Shown here one piece after another: positions 8,187-17,947 of a stretch of 64,000 nucleotides of DNA. Below the pieces are notes generated by a model, which did no database searches, was not told the origin of the DNA, and saw only the letters and a list, made by a program, of their open reading frames with translations. Location: positions 620,001 to 684,000 of the forward strand of contig NZ_WESE01000002.1 of assembly GCF_009184895.1 (NCBI RefSeq), given 5' to 3'. Source of the stretch: Nostocoides sp. F2B08. GTDB taxonomy: Bacteria; Actinomycetota; Actinomycetes; Actinomycetales; Dermatophilaceae. The translations under genes were made by a program, and so were the position numbers. Every line of letters begins with the position of its first letter. Positions within the stretch are counted from its first letter, which is position 1.

Positions 8187-9368
8187 TTAGGACGTCGACC
8201 GGCCCTCCATCCACGCCTGGTAGGTGGCGCCGATCTGGTCGGCGAGCAGCTTGTCCCTGTCCAGGGTGGCGTGCTGGTAGATCGCCATCGCGGCCTGGGA
8301 GGCGTGACCGGCGCGGGCCTGCAGCTCGGCGGCGGTCGCGCCGTGCTGGCCGGCCATTGTCAGGGCCGTGTGCCGGAGATGGTGGATGGTCAGGTCCGGT
8401 CGACCGGCGGCCTCGCGCGCCTCGCGGAACCGGTCCATGAGGAAGCGCGTGCTCATGTGGTCGGTCCGGTCGCCCGGGAAGAGCAGACCGTCCTCGCCGG
8501 GGGCGGCGTACTCGAGCAGGTGCCGCTGGAGCATCGGGAGGAACGGTGGCGGGACGTGCACGACCCGGGTGCCGCTCCTCGTCTTCGGCGGGCCGACCCC
8601 CCGGCCGCAGTTCGGGCACGGGTTCGAGGCACCGGGAAGGGGCTCCTTGTCGACCTTGCGAGAGACCGAGACCCGCCCCGCGACGCCGTCGATGTCCGAG
8701 CGCCGCAGCTCGAGCAGCTCACCCTCGCGCAGCCCGACGAACGCCGCAAGCACGACGAACAGCCGCAGCCGCGGCGGCATCGCGTCGACGATCGTGCTGA
8801 TCTCCTCCAGCGTCGCCGGCCTGACGATCCGCTTGACCCGCGACGAGCCGGCCCCGCGGATCTTCGGCGGAGCGCGGAAAATCAGCTCCTCCTCCTCGGC
8901 GGCGACGAGGATCGCGCGCAGCACCCGGTACGCGGCGGCGTTGCTCGACTCGGTTTCCGGGTCCAGCGCGGCGCGCCACCGTTTGATCTCCGAGAGGGTC
9001 ACGTCGACCAGCGGCATGTCGGCGAACCACGGCAGGATCCGGGTCCTCAGCAGGATGCGGTAGCCCCTGACCGTCGTCGCCCGCAGGCCGCGCTCGGCGA
9101 GGAACCGTTCGGCGTACCCGCCGACGGTGTTGTACTCCGCCTCACGACGGCGCTTCTCCTCCGCCACCTTCCGAGCCGCGGGTGGTGTCCACTCGTCCTT
9201 GTCGATGAGCCACCGCTCAGACGCAAGCCACGCCTCGGCGTCCATCTTCGTCCAGAACGTGCGCGAGTGACGGGTGCCGTCCGGCATCGCGTAGCGGGCG
9301 CGGTAGCTCACCTTGCCCGTCGCGGCAACCCGTCGCTCGACCTCTCCAAATCCTCGTCGCCTGGCCAT
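8187..9368 (-). CDS. int: Tyrosine recombinase / integrase
   Basis: The 393-aa protein has an N-terminal arm-binding part (YRARYAMPDGTRHSRTFWTK), a SAM-like core-binding domain (about 80-170) and a catalytic domain with R214 (GLREGE), H329 and R332 (HHLR), H355 (AGHAS) and nucleophile Y364 (AIYQHAT). All expected catalytic residues are present, so it should be active. A short insertion in the catalytic domain carries CPNCG (251-255), which could bind a metal only with a second cysteine or histidine pair that I do not see. It inserts or excises the element whose relaxase and excisionase lie to the left. Confidence 0.92.
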   Translation of the reverse strand: MARRRGFGEVERRVAATGKVSYRARYAMPDGTRHSRTFWTKMDAEAWLASERWLIDKDEWTPPAARKVAEEKRRREAEYNTVGGYAERFLAERGLRATTVRGYRILLRTRILPWFADMPLVDVTLSEIKRWRAALDPETESSNAAAYRVLRAILVAAEEEELIFRAPPKIRGAGSSRVKRIVRPATLEEISTIVDAMPPRLRLFVVLAAFVGLREGELLELRRSDIDGVAGRVSVSRKVDKEPLPGASNPCPNCGRGVGPPKTRSGTRVVHVPPPFLPMLQRHLLEYAAPGEDGLLFPGDRTDHMSTRFLMDRFREAREAAGRPDLTIHHLRHTALTMAGQHGATAAELQARAGHASQAAMAIYQHATLDRDKLLADQIGATYQAWMEGRSTS

Positions 9369-9416
9369 CTGGACCTCCGTTTCTATCCCCTTGCTGCGTT
9401 AGCATCGGGAGTCCCT

Positions 9417-9557
9417 GTGGGGGACTGGTGGGGGAAAGAATGTCATCTGATGGGCTATTCTGTCTATATCTGTCCCTCGAATCCCCTTGGTACACAACAA
9501 GTTTCGCATGTTTCGGGGCAGTTTGCAATCATAGGCCTTTGGGGGCTGGTCCCCCAC
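9417..9557. other. Candidate integrase arm-type sites near the right attachment junction
   Basis: GTGGGGGAC occurs at 9417-9425, GTGGGGGAA at 9428-9436 (11 bases later, one helical turn), and an exact inverted GTGGGGGAC at 9549-9557. They lie in a locally AT-richer stretch directly upstream of the integrase gene, where actinobacterial elements commonly keep arm sites of this kind. The core crossover site would be near or just right of this interval. No tRNA gene is visible, so the target is not an obvious tRNA 3' end. The rest of 9369-9650 has no gene I can support. Confidence 0.45.
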
Positions 9558-9651
9558 AAAATGAATACGGTTCGCAAATGCCGTGGAGCGTCGTAGCAAT
9601 GTACGAGCAACTTCCATTCTTTGTATTCTTCGCAATTGCACACGAGTAGCG

Positions 9652-9923
9652 TCAGACGTCCACCTCTTGGTGTGCCGGCATGCCCTTGGGGTTGCGCGAC
9701 AGCCCGAGGCTCTGAGCGTTCACTCGCAGGACGAGGACGGGCCGGGCAAGGTCCTCACGGTTGGCTCGCCGATCCAGGACTCTGCTACTCCGCAGCCCTG
9801 TGCCATCTGCCGGACCGGGGCTCGAGTGGGGCGCCGACCAGACTGGCCCGTCGCCCGGCTGGAAGCGGTGCAGGTGCGAGTCGGTCCAGCCCACCACGGC
9901 TTGCACAGATGGAGCAGGCCGAC
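9652..9923 (-). pseudogene. Possible remnant of a pRiA4b ORF-3-like gene
   Basis: On the minus strand one frame reads SVQAVVGWTDSHLHRFQPGD, close to the conserved GWTDSHLHRF phrase of pRiA4b ORF-3-family proteins. The expected following parts (YDFGDGW and others) are absent and the frame lacks a credible start. I read it as a decayed fragment at or near the junction of the integrated element with the chromosome. Confidence 0.28.
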
Positions 9924-9941
9924 AGGCATAAGGTCGTCGGC

Positions 9942-10547
9942 ATGCATGTCGACCAACCGGGCCTTTTCGACGTGCCCGACCCCGTGACAAAGGTCCCTCC
10001 CGACCCGCCGAAGCGGGGGAGGAACAAGGAGGTGTGGTCCATGACCGCAACCGCCGAGGTCGTCATCACAGATGCCTCTGCTCTGCGGCAAGCCGCGGCG
10101 CGGCAGTACGAGGATGGGGCGATCAGCACCGTGGATGCAGACCCCGGCACCTCGGAGCCCCAGGACGAGGCGCCGGATGGGGCGCCTGTCGATGACCCTT
10201 TTGACGCACTGGCCTGGCTGATCTGGCCCACTGAGGGTCTGGAGGGGGCGCTGGAGGTGGGCGCCTTGCGCATCCTCTCTGTGGAGAGCGAGGCCGTGCC
10301 AGTCTCATCCGACCGCGGAAGGGCCACCTGGCGGGTCACCGCCAAGCTGACCAACGTCGATCGGTTGCGCCATGTGGCCACTCAGGCCCACCCGGACCAG
10401 GCGGCCGAGATCTCCAGCAGCCTCGCGATCGCGTGGCAGCGCGCGGCAGATCCGTTCTCCCCGCTTCGCTCGATCGACGGAATCGCCTGGATGCCCGGAC
10501 CCGTTGTCGTCGAGCACATCCCCGCAAGAGCCGCTGGCAACCGCTGA
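9942..10547 (+). CDS. Conserved hypothetical protein
   Basis: About 200 residues, starting at MHVDQPGLFDVPDPVTKVP, followed by a basic PPKRGRNKEVW segment and a region ADVTITDASALRQAAAR-like (here AEVVITDASALRQAAARQYE). I have a faint memory of similar PKRGRN proteins in Actinobacteria but cannot assign a function. Alternative starts are the ATG at 9909 and the ATG at 10041, the latter with a strong AAGGAGG site; if that one is used the product is 168 aa. It is the first intact gene right of the integrated element. The 277 bases between it and the subtilase gene show nothing recognisable. Confidence 0.55.
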   Translation: MHVDQPGLFDVPDPVTKVPPDPPKRGRNKEVWSMTATAEVVITDASALRQAAARQYEDGAISTVDADPGTSEPQDEAPDGAPVDDPFDALAWLIWPTEGLEGALEVGALRILSVESEAVPVSSDRGRATWRVTAKLTNVDRLRHVATQAHPDQAAEISSSLAIAWQRAADPFSPLRSIDGIAWMPGPVVVEHIPARAAGNR

Positions 10548-10824
10548 TGCAAGAACGAGTAGTCTTCGGCCACAGGCGGCGACCTCACATGCCGTGTCGT
10601 GCGCACGACAGAAGGACCTGACCGCAGCGCGGCTTCCACGTTCACGCCCAGATGACCGCGGCGCACGAGGAGCCCGATCACCAGAGGGCACTCGCCTTTC
10701 CTCCGACGATCAGGTATGCGTCGCCACCCGGGCGAGAACCGCATACGACTCCTCGACAGAGTCGACAGACGATCGCCGTTCTCGGTGTATGCGGTCGTCG
10801 ACCCGGTCCTTCGGGTGCACCCGG

Positions 10825-13800
10825 CTACCGAAGGGCGAAGGCGTCGATGACCGTGTCTGTGACCCGGGCAGTGCGGGTCCATGCTTCTGCCTTGAGCGAG
10901 ATCGAGGTGGCGCCCTTGGGTGCGACGACGTTGATCTTGCGGGTGACGCCGGATCGGGGCACCGTGACTTCCTGCCAGGTCCGGCCCTGGTCGCCGGAGA
11001 TCCACAGCCGAATCCCACGAACACCCGCTGCGGGCTCGCCGGTTCCGTCGACGACGGAGAGCTCGAGCCGCGCGGTCCGCTTGGTGCTGTTGTAGTCGTC
11101 CAGCCCTGTGGCGCCGTAGCGGATGTTGACCACCTCGGCCTGGGCGATGCCGTCCTCGCCCGCCACCGGCGGGGCGAGGTAACGCCAGTCGGTGCTGTAT
11201 GCGGACGAGCGCGCCCATTCGGGGTGCTGGAAGGCGGTCTCCACGAGGGCGCGAACCGGCGTGCCGGGCTCGGGAATCTCGGTCGTGACCGCGGCCGCCC
11301 CTGGCTCGTCCGCGACGAGCTGGCCGTCGAACCAGAGCCGAGTCCTGGACTGCGCGACGCTCTCGTCGAAGACGGCGAACATGCCGTGCCCATGGTCGTC
11401 GCTAGCCGTGGCGACAGCGTGCGCGAAGATCTCGCCGAAGAGGGCTCCGACGAAGCCGTCGACCGTGCTGTGGTGGTGAACCTGGTGCAGCCATCGCTCG
11501 GTGATGCGCCCGCCCGGCTCAGTCGTCCACGGCTGCGGGGTCTCGATCACCGCTGCCCCGCTGAGCACGTCGAGCAGCCCGAACCACTGGATGTCAGGGC
11601 TGCTGCTCACGTACTCGTCCCGCTCGATGGGCAGGCGCACGGGCAGGGCGGTCGCGAACGCCCACCCGCTGGGGTCCATCGCCAAGCGACCGGAGAAGGC
11701 CGTCGTCGAGGCGTCGCTCATCACGTTGTAGTCGGCCATGACCTGCGTGGTGGTCTTCTTCGTGGCCTCGTATCGGAGCCGGGCCGGCAGCCGATCACGC
11801 TCGACATAGGCGAGATCGTAGAGGTAGCGGTAGTCGCCGGAGTCCAGCGAGGCACTGGGAGGCAACCGTAGGTGACGGTGCATCCAGAAGAGCTCTCCGA
11901 TCGTGACGGCCTCGCTCGGCACTGCGCCGACCGAGACCGGACCGAAAGCGCCGTAGCCGAGAGTGGTGCCGCTCTGCTCGCCGAGGCGGGTCAGCTGCTG
12001 GTCGACCATGGTCTGCTCGCTCGGTCGCTGGGTGCGCACCTGGACCGGCACGGCGCGCGTTGCGTCCAGGTGCACCGTGGTCTCGGCGGTCAGGTCCACC
12101 TCGGGCACGCTCACCGCATCGAGTGCGGAGATATCGAACGTCTCGAGATCGATCTGCGGCACGATGCCCGTCACGCCGTACGGCCCGACCGGCAGCCGGA
12201 CGGTCGCGGTGCCGTCCTCGTCGAACACGGGGAAGAGCTGCTCGAAGGTGCTGGCCTCCTGGTCCGCGAGCGGGGTGACGGCCGCCGTGGCGGCGAAGCC
12301 CGGGTTGCTGCCGTCGCGGGAGGTGGCCCGGATCGTCAGGTTGTACATCTCCGGCTCGTTGACCGACATGACCGCGGTGCGCACCGTCTCGCCGCCGCCG
12401 TCCGTGGCGATGACCGTGCCGCCGATGCGTCCGGCTGCGACACCAGCGACGGCAGGATCGACCGTCACGGTCACCTCGGCGGAGCCTCCGCCGGGCACGG
12501 TGACGGAGTCGGCGCCGAGGGTCAGCGTGCCCGCCGGTGCCGGGGTGCCGTCCTGGAGGGCCGCGTCGGCGGTGAGCGAGAGAGTCACATCAGCGCTGGA
12601 GAGGTTGGTGTACACCAGTGTCTGGGTGACCGCCTCGGTCTCGGTCTGGGGGTAGGGGAAGATCCCGAACCCGAGTGCGGACGGGGTCGCGTAGACCTGC
12701 TGGTCCAGAGCCGACGGTGCGAACACCCGACCCGACCCGACGTCCAAGACGGAGGCCGCGACATCCTCGGCGGAGCCGACCAGCACAGCCTTCAGCTTCT
12801 GGCTGTCCAGCTGCGGCCTGGCCTGGGCGAGAAGCGCTGCGACGCCGGCCACATGCGGGGCGGCCATCGAGGTGCCGCTCGCCGACAGGTACGGCTCGGG
12901 AGCGTCCGGCCAGCCGACCCAGGGGGCGAGGATGTCCTCCCCGGGAGCGGCGATGTCGGGCTTGGCGCCTCCGTCGGAGCGGGGCCCGCGGCTGGTGAAC
13001 CCGGTGGGCTCGTCGGCGGAGTTCACGGCGGAGACCGTGAGCGCGAGGGCAGAGCTGCCGGGGGTGGTGATGGTGCCGTAGCCGCCCTCGTTCCCGGCGG
13101 CGATGACGAAGAGCACGTCATGCGCAGCGGAGAGCTCGTCGACCGCCATGGCGAGAGGGTCGGTGCCGTCGGTGTATCCCCCCGGCAGGCCCAAGCTCAT
13201 GTTGACCACGTCGGCCCCTTCTGCGGCGGCCCACTCCATGCCCGCGATGATCTGGCTGTCGGAGCCGAAGCCGGAGTCGTCGAGAACCTTGCCGTTCATG
13301 ATCACCGCGTCCGGGGCGACGCCGACGATCTCGCCGTTGGAAGCAGCTCCGTTGCCGGTGATGATGCCGGCGACATGGGTGCCGTGACCGTAGATATCGT
13401 CGGGGTTGGGCTGGTCATCGGGGTTCTCGGGGTCGTCGACGAAGGAGAAGTCCTGCGCCGCGACGACCGCGTCGGCGAGATCCGGGTGCTCGGCGTCCAC
13501 GCCGGTGTCCAGGACCGCGACCATCACACCGTCGCCGGTGGCTCCCGCGGCCCACGCCTGCGGTGCCCCGACCTGCGGGGTGCTGGTCGCATCCAGGGCG
13601 CGTACGGGTCCGTCGAGCCAGACCTTGCTCACCGCGGGCCGGTCGACGCGGCGGGCCGCCGGGCTCTCCGCGTTCTCGCGAACCGCCTCCACCAAAGCCT
13701 CGCCACCCTCGGCCTTGGGCACCTTCCCGGCCACCGAGCCGATGCTCTTCAGGCTCTTGCCGCGGGCGACGCCGAGCCCCCGCCAGTCCACACCGGCAGC

Positions 13801-14304
13801 GGGATCGGTGCTCGTGCCCGGCTCACTCGTCTGCACCAGGACCGGCACACTGTCCACCTCGGCGTCGTCGAAGCCGGCCGCGATCAGGCCGGTCACGTCG
13901 AACAACCTCCGGTCCAGCTGGGCAGGGACCAGGGCCGAGACGTCGTGCGGGATCACGTAGAAGTGGCCCTGCCACGCCATCCGGCTGAAGGTCGGCAGGC
14001 TGCCGTCGGCGCGCGCGGCAGGGGTCACGGCAACCGAGGTCTGCCCGTCCCTGGACCGTGTGACGGTCACCCGGTCGCCGGTGATGAGGGTGACGGTGTA
14101 CGTGCCCTCGTCGATCTCGGGCGGTTCGCTCGCGGCGGCGGCACCGGGCCCCGGTTGCACCCACGGGGGAGGGGCCGAGAGCGAAGCCGTCCCAGATGGC
14201 CCGTCCTGTGGCGAGGGCGTTGGCAGGCCCTGCGCTGCGACGGGAGCCACCCCGGCAAGAACGAGTCCCAGACCGCCGCCGATGAACCTTCGAAGCCACC
14301 GCAT
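10825..14304 (-). CDS. Secreted subtilisin-like serine protease (S8 family)
   Basis: A large 1159-aa exported protease. A signal peptide (about 1-25, ending PVAAQG) and a propeptide-like region (about 65-235) precede the peptidase S8 domain with catalytic D266 (AVLDTGVD), H307 (DIYGHGTHVAG), oxyanion N405 (AAGNEGG) and S479 (SASGTSMAAPHVAG). The remaining 650 residues are beta-rich and probably form immunoglobulin-like modules. All catalytic residues are intact. It probably degrades proteins outside the cell. It stands alone, with no operon partners. Confidence 0.93.
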   Translation of the reverse strand: MRWLRRFIGGGLGLVLAGVAPVAAQGLPTPSPQDGPSGTASLSAPPPWVQPGPGAAAASEPPEIDEGTYTVTLITGDRVTVTRSRDGQTSVAVTPAARADGSLPTFSRMAWQGHFYVIPHDVSALVPAQLDRRLFDVTGLIAAGFDDAEVDSVPVLVQTSEPGTSTDPAAGVDWRGLGVARGKSLKSIGSVAGKVPKAEGGEALVEAVRENAESPAARRVDRPAVSKVWLDGPVRALDATSTPQVGAPQAWAAGATGDGVMVAVLDTGVDAEHPDLADAVVAAQDFSFVDDPENPDDQPNPDDIYGHGTHVAGIITGNGAASNGEIVGVAPDAVIMNGKVLDDSGFGSDSQIIAGMEWAAAEGADVVNMSLGLPGGYTDGTDPLAMAVDELSAAHDVLFVIAAGNEGGYGTITTPGSSALALTVSAVNSADEPTGFTSRGPRSDGGAKPDIAAPGEDILAPWVGWPDAPEPYLSASGTSMAAPHVAGVAALLAQARPQLDSQKLKAVLVGSAEDVAASVLDVGSGRVFAPSALDQQVYATPSALGFGIFPYPQTETEAVTQTLVYTNLSSADVTLSLTADAALQDGTPAPAGTLTLGADSVTVPGGGSAEVTVTVDPAVAGVAAGRIGGTVIATDGGGETVRTAVMSVNEPEMYNLTIRATSRDGSNPGFAATAAVTPLADQEASTFEQLFPVFDEDGTATVRLPVGPYGVTGIVPQIDLETFDISALDAVSVPEVDLTAETTVHLDATRAVPVQVRTQRPSEQTMVDQQLTRLGEQSGTTLGYGAFGPVSVGAVPSEAVTIGELFWMHRHLRLPPSASLDSGDYRYLYDLAYVERDRLPARLRYEATKKTTTQVMADYNVMSDASTTAFSGRLAMDPSGWAFATALPVRLPIERDEYVSSSPDIQWFGLLDVLSGAAVIETPQPWTTEPGGRITERWLHQVHHHSTVDGFVGALFGEIFAHAVATASDDHGHGMFAVFDESVAQSRTRLWFDGQLVADEPGAAAVTTEIPEPGTPVRALVETAFQHPEWARSSAYSTDWRYLAPPVAGEDGIAQAEVVNIRYGATGLDDYNSTKRTARLELSVVDGTGEPAAGVRGIRLWISGDQGRTWQEVTVPRSGVTRKINVVAPKGATSISLKAEAWTRTARVTDTVIDAFALR

Positions 14305-14501
14305 CGCCCCACGCCCCTATCACCCGGACGTTCGTCGTCGACCGTCCTGCGCCTCAGGGTAGGGGTCAATCGCGCCAGCCGCTAGATGGATTCAGCCACG
14401 ACTCTGGCCTAGGTCCCGTTGCCGGCGGTCGGGGCTGCGCAGGCACCCCACCCGCGCCTAGGGCGGCGAACGACGCGCCGGTCCGAGAAGGGCGGGCGAC
14501 T

Positions 14502-15302
14502 TCAGGGCCGCCTGGCGAGATAGACGAGGAACGCGTCGTCCGCGGTCGGCGGTTGGTCGTTGTATGCGCCGCGCACCTCGACGTTCGCGAACCCTGCACC
14601 TTCGAGCATCATCACGATCTCGCCCATGAAGTACAGGTTCGACGTGAGCAGGTGGGTCTCCTCGGCGACGAGCTCACCGGCTCTCCACCGGTAGGCGTTG
14701 ATCTCCCAGGACTCCTGCTGCAGGAGCGGATCCAGGCTGAGCAACCTGGACTGGAGCGCATACTCGTCACAGTCGGGACCGAGCCGGCGGTCACCGGGTG
14801 CCTGCACCGGCTCCGGCAGTGATCCACGCGTGCCGCTCGGCCACAGACCCCAGTGGGCCGAGTCGGAGTAGGGCACCTCGTTGTCCAGAACCAGCAGGCC
14901 CCCGGGCTCGAGGTGCTCGTACAGCCGACGCAGCGCCTCCTGGTCCTGTTCGCGCGTCGACCCCAGCCCCAGGCCACCGCATACATAGACGGTCCGGTAG
15001 CGACGCGGGAGGTCGAGCTCGTGCATCGCCTGACAGTGCAGGTCCGGCGACGCCCCAACCGCCTCCGCAGCCGCTGCGCAGAGCGCGATCATGTCCGCCG
15101 ACACGTCGCACCCGTCGACGTCGAGGCCCGACTCGACGTACGGCACGAGCAGTCGCCCCGTCCCGCAGGCGACGTCGAGCGCCGGCCGCCCGGCCTCGAC
15201 GAACCGCCTGAAGTACTCGACCTCCGGGCCGCCCACTCGGAACAGAGACCACCACCGGGCGACGAGACCTCGATGCCAGCTCTGCGGCTCGATCGGCATC
15301 AT
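14502..15302 (-). CDS. Class I SAM-dependent methyltransferase
   Basis: The 266-aa protein has motif I LDVACGTGRLLVPYV, an acidic second strand VDGCDVSADMI and a LEPGGLLVLDNE strand, the methyltransferase type 11/25 core. The C-terminal half adds an antiparallel sheet seen in small-molecule methyltransferases; the substrate is unknown. It is separated from the MFS/HEAT gene by only 20 bases in the same orientation and may be read through from it. Confidence 0.85.
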   Translation of the reverse strand: MMPIEPQSWHRGLVARWWSLFRVGGPEVEYFRRFVEAGRPALDVACGTGRLLVPYVESGLDVDGCDVSADMIALCAAAAEAVGASPDLHCQAMHELDLPRRYRTVYVCGGLGLGSTREQDQEALRRLYEHLEPGGLLVLDNEVPYSDSAHWGLWPSGTRGSLPEPVQAPGDRRLGPDCDEYALQSRLLSLDPLLQQESWEINAYRWRAGELVAEETHLLTSNLYFMGEIVMMLEGAGFANVEVRGAYNDQPPTADDAFLVYLARRP

Positions 15303-15322
15303 CCCCTCACCGTAGCCTCGCC

Positions 15323-17944
15323 TCAGCCGCGCGCCCAGTGCGCCGTCTGAGCGAGAACCGGATCGAGATCCGGTCGTCGTTCGAGCTCATCGGCCACCCG
15401 GTGCGCGACGTCGGGGGCGATGTCGGGCAGGGCTCGCAGCGCCGAGGCCTGCAGCCACGTGCTGCCCCACATCCCGGAGCCGTCGAGTGCCACGTCGCCG
15501 AGCCAGGTGGCCAGGTCCGCCCCGTCGGGTGCGCACGTCACACCAGCGGCCTCCAGCTCGGCGATGCGGGCCTCGTCCTCCAGGGTGGGGTCGAGGACGG
15601 CGACGACGAGCGGGCCGTGGCGACGCCCGAAGGTCGCCTCCGCGAGCTCGATCGCCGTCGCCCGCAAGGCCGAGTCCTCGCCGCGCAGGGCTCTGATGAA
15701 CCAGGCCGTCCCCTGAGGAGCAGCGGTCGCGCCGAAGAGGGTCTCGACATGACGCTGGGCCTCGACCAGCTCGTCCCGGAACGCCTCCCGCGCGATCACC
15801 AGACCGAGAGGGCCGCCCGCCCCCTCACCACTTCGCACGGCAGGCTCGGGCCGGTCGAGCCGTCGGAGCCCACGCAGGGCGGCGAGCACGCGGGCGGCCT
15901 CGAGGTCGATGCGCCCGGACACCGCCGAGGTGGGGACGGCGGCGCTGGGTCGGCGCGTCCACGACGTCGGACGGAGGCCGTCGACGACGAGTCGCAGATC
16001 GGAGCGGGACAGGCGGGGGTCGTCGAGGCGGGCCAGGAGGGCCGCCCGGGCGGAGCTGCGTCCCGCGCCGGCGACGGCGCGCACGACGATGGCCCGACGG
16101 CGGCGGTCCGACTCCGACGCATCCCCTGGGAGCTCCCACAGCGACGCAAGGGTCGAGTCGAGCAGCGCTACGTGCGCCGCCAGTGCTTCGACGATCGACA
16201 CCGGCGGGTCCGCGTGGCCCGCGACCTCGAGCAGGACGGGCAGGTGGGACGGGTGCGGCGCCCGCGCCGCCCCCGCGACGGCGGCCTCGGCGAGCGTCGG
16301 GTCCGGGCCCGTCACCGCCGCGGACCACAGCTCGCGGCTGCGCGGCCCCACGTCGTAGTCCCGACCCACGATCGCCGCCGCGGCACGCACCCCCGCCGGG
16401 GTCTCGCCGAGCAGGTCGACCAAGGAGTCGCGCACCGCCGGCCGGCGTCTCAGGTCGTCGGGACCGACGAGCTCGAGGGCCAGCAGACAGACGCGTTCGT
16501 CCTCGTCGTGCAGGGCGCGAGCCAGCTCGGTGTCGAGCGCCGTCGAGCGCGAGTCGGCGAGCGCCTCGAGGCCGGTCACCCTCTCCCGCGGATCCTCGCT
16601 CTGCAGCAGCCGGCGCACCGCCTCCTCGGTGGCCGGCCCGTCGACGCGCAGCGCCCGCGGGTCCCATTCGCGGTGGCGCAGCACGTCGGCCAGCCGGCTG
16701 GCGTAGGCGCGGTAGGTCGTCGTGGCGAGGACGACCCAGACGACCGACATGACGAGGACGAGCCAGGCGACGGCCAGGACGCTGAGATCCAGGGCCTGGA
16801 TGACCAGGAGCAGCACTCCGGCGAGACCGATGGAGATCGGGGTGCCTGCCCCCTCCGCGATCGCTTGGGTCCGCAGCCGCCGGTCGGGCGGCAGAGCCTG
16901 GTACGTCGCCGCCACGGAGGTCCGGGTCAGCCCGTCCGTGGTCATGATGTCGGCGATCTGGGCGATGCAGGCGCCGGCGAGGAACGCATACCCCACGATT
17001 CCCGGTCCGGATCCGATCGCGACCAGGGCGACGCAGGCGACGACGATGAGGGCGGGGTTCGCCGCGAGCCCCACGCGAACGCCGTAGCGCCTTAACAGCC
17101 ACGAGGCCACGAGGAAGACGAACAGGATGCTCGTGATGTTGAGAACGGCGCCGTAGAAGCCCTGGAAGCGCGCGAGCGGCTCCGGCTCGGGGAAGGCGGC
17201 GACCGCACGCTCCCAGACCATGTAGTCGAGCAGCTGGGTGACCGACCCGGACAGGATCTGGTAGCCGAGGACGCCGAGGACGAGTGTGTCCCGCAGCGAG
17301 CTCCACCGCGACGTCCGGTCGCCGGAGTCCTCCGGCTGCGACGCCACCGGGGTGGCCGGCTCGGGACGGGTGAGCAGCTCGGCCGGGAACTGCCGGGCCG
17401 TATAGAGGATCAGCCCGAGCATGCCGAGGGCGCACCCGGCCCCGACGAGCAGCAGGTGGGCGACGTCCGCGAACAGCCCGGTCAGCAGACCGGCGGTCAG
17501 GCCACCCAGCGCGAAGCCGGCCGGGAAGCCGGCCACCGCCTTGGGGAACTGGGCCTTCAGCTGTCGCACATCCCAGAGCCGAACCGCCTGCGAGCCCACG
17601 ATGACGAAGCCGACGGGGATCGTCAGCGGGAAGAGCACGACGAGGGCGAAGGTCGTGCCGAGGGCGTCCCAGACCTGGATGGCCAGCCAGCAGACGACGA
17701 CGATCACGATGTATGCGGTGACCAGGACCGCGCCGAGGCGCCCCAGGGATATGGTGCGGCTCAGGCGACCGACCAACGCCGAGACGAAGACCCCCGCGAT
17801 CGCAACGACGATGTAGGCCCACGGAAGGAGCCCGGCGCCGTAGGTGCTGAGGAACAGCGCGCTCGCGGGCACGACGAGGAAGGCGGTCAGCAGACCCAGC
17901 GCGACGGCCTGTCCGCCGAGGAGTACCAACCGCGACCGCAGCAT
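15323..17944 (-). CDS. MFS-fold (nucleotide-transporter-like) membrane protein with C-terminal HEAT repeats
   Basis: The first 410 or so residues form about 12 hydrophobic helices, resembling the ADP/ATP-carrier-like (Npt/Tlc) branch of the MFS fold. From about 430 to the end is soluble and helical with HEAT-like repeats (VRRLLQSEDPRERVTGLEAL, ARALHDEDERVCLLALELVG). At 873 aa it is much longer than a plain transporter. Its ATG follows the upstream stop after three bases (TAG CCC ATG), so it is translationally linked to the cyclic-nucleotide-binding gene. Transport of nucleotides is possible but unproven; the HEAT part may couple the channel to a partner. Confidence 0.72.
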   Translation of the reverse strand: MLRSRLVLLGGQAVALGLLTAFLVVPASALFLSTYGAGLLPWAYIVVAIAGVFVSALVGRLSRTISLGRLGAVLVTAYIVIVVVCWLAIQVWDALGTTFALVVLFPLTIPVGFVIVGSQAVRLWDVRQLKAQFPKAVAGFPAGFALGGLTAGLLTGLFADVAHLLLVGAGCALGMLGLILYTARQFPAELLTRPEPATPVASQPEDSGDRTSRWSSLRDTLVLGVLGYQILSGSVTQLLDYMVWERAVAAFPEPEPLARFQGFYGAVLNITSILFVFLVASWLLRRYGVRVGLAANPALIVVACVALVAIGSGPGIVGYAFLAGACIAQIADIMTTDGLTRTSVAATYQALPPDRRLRTQAIAEGAGTPISIGLAGVLLLVIQALDLSVLAVAWLVLVMSVVWVVLATTTYRAYASRLADVLRHREWDPRALRVDGPATEEAVRRLLQSEDPRERVTGLEALADSRSTALDTELARALHDEDERVCLLALELVGPDDLRRRPAVRDSLVDLLGETPAGVRAAAAIVGRDYDVGPRSRELWSAAVTGPDPTLAEAAVAGAARAPHPSHLPVLLEVAGHADPPVSIVEALAAHVALLDSTLASLWELPGDASESDRRRRAIVVRAVAGAGRSSARAALLARLDDPRLSRSDLRLVVDGLRPTSWTRRPSAAVPTSAVSGRIDLEAARVLAALRGLRRLDRPEPAVRSGEGAGGPLGLVIAREAFRDELVEAQRHVETLFGATAAPQGTAWFIRALRGEDSALRATAIELAEATFGRRHGPLVVAVLDPTLEDEARIAELEAAGVTCAPDGADLATWLGDVALDGSGMWGSTWLQASALRALPDIAPDVAHRVADELERRPDLDPVLAQTAHWARG

Positions 17945-17947
17945 GGG

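Noticed and set aside
9428-9649. 73-aa plus-strand ORF upstream of the integrase
   Set aside because: No ribosome-binding site or similarity; overlaps the candidate attachment region.
9369-9941. tRNA gene as integration target
   Set aside because: No cloverleaf or TTCRA-type T-arm seen on either strand beside the integrase.
11872-14385. 837-aa plus-strand frame opposite the subtilase gene
   Set aside because: Shadow frame; the minus strand has full catalytic motifs.
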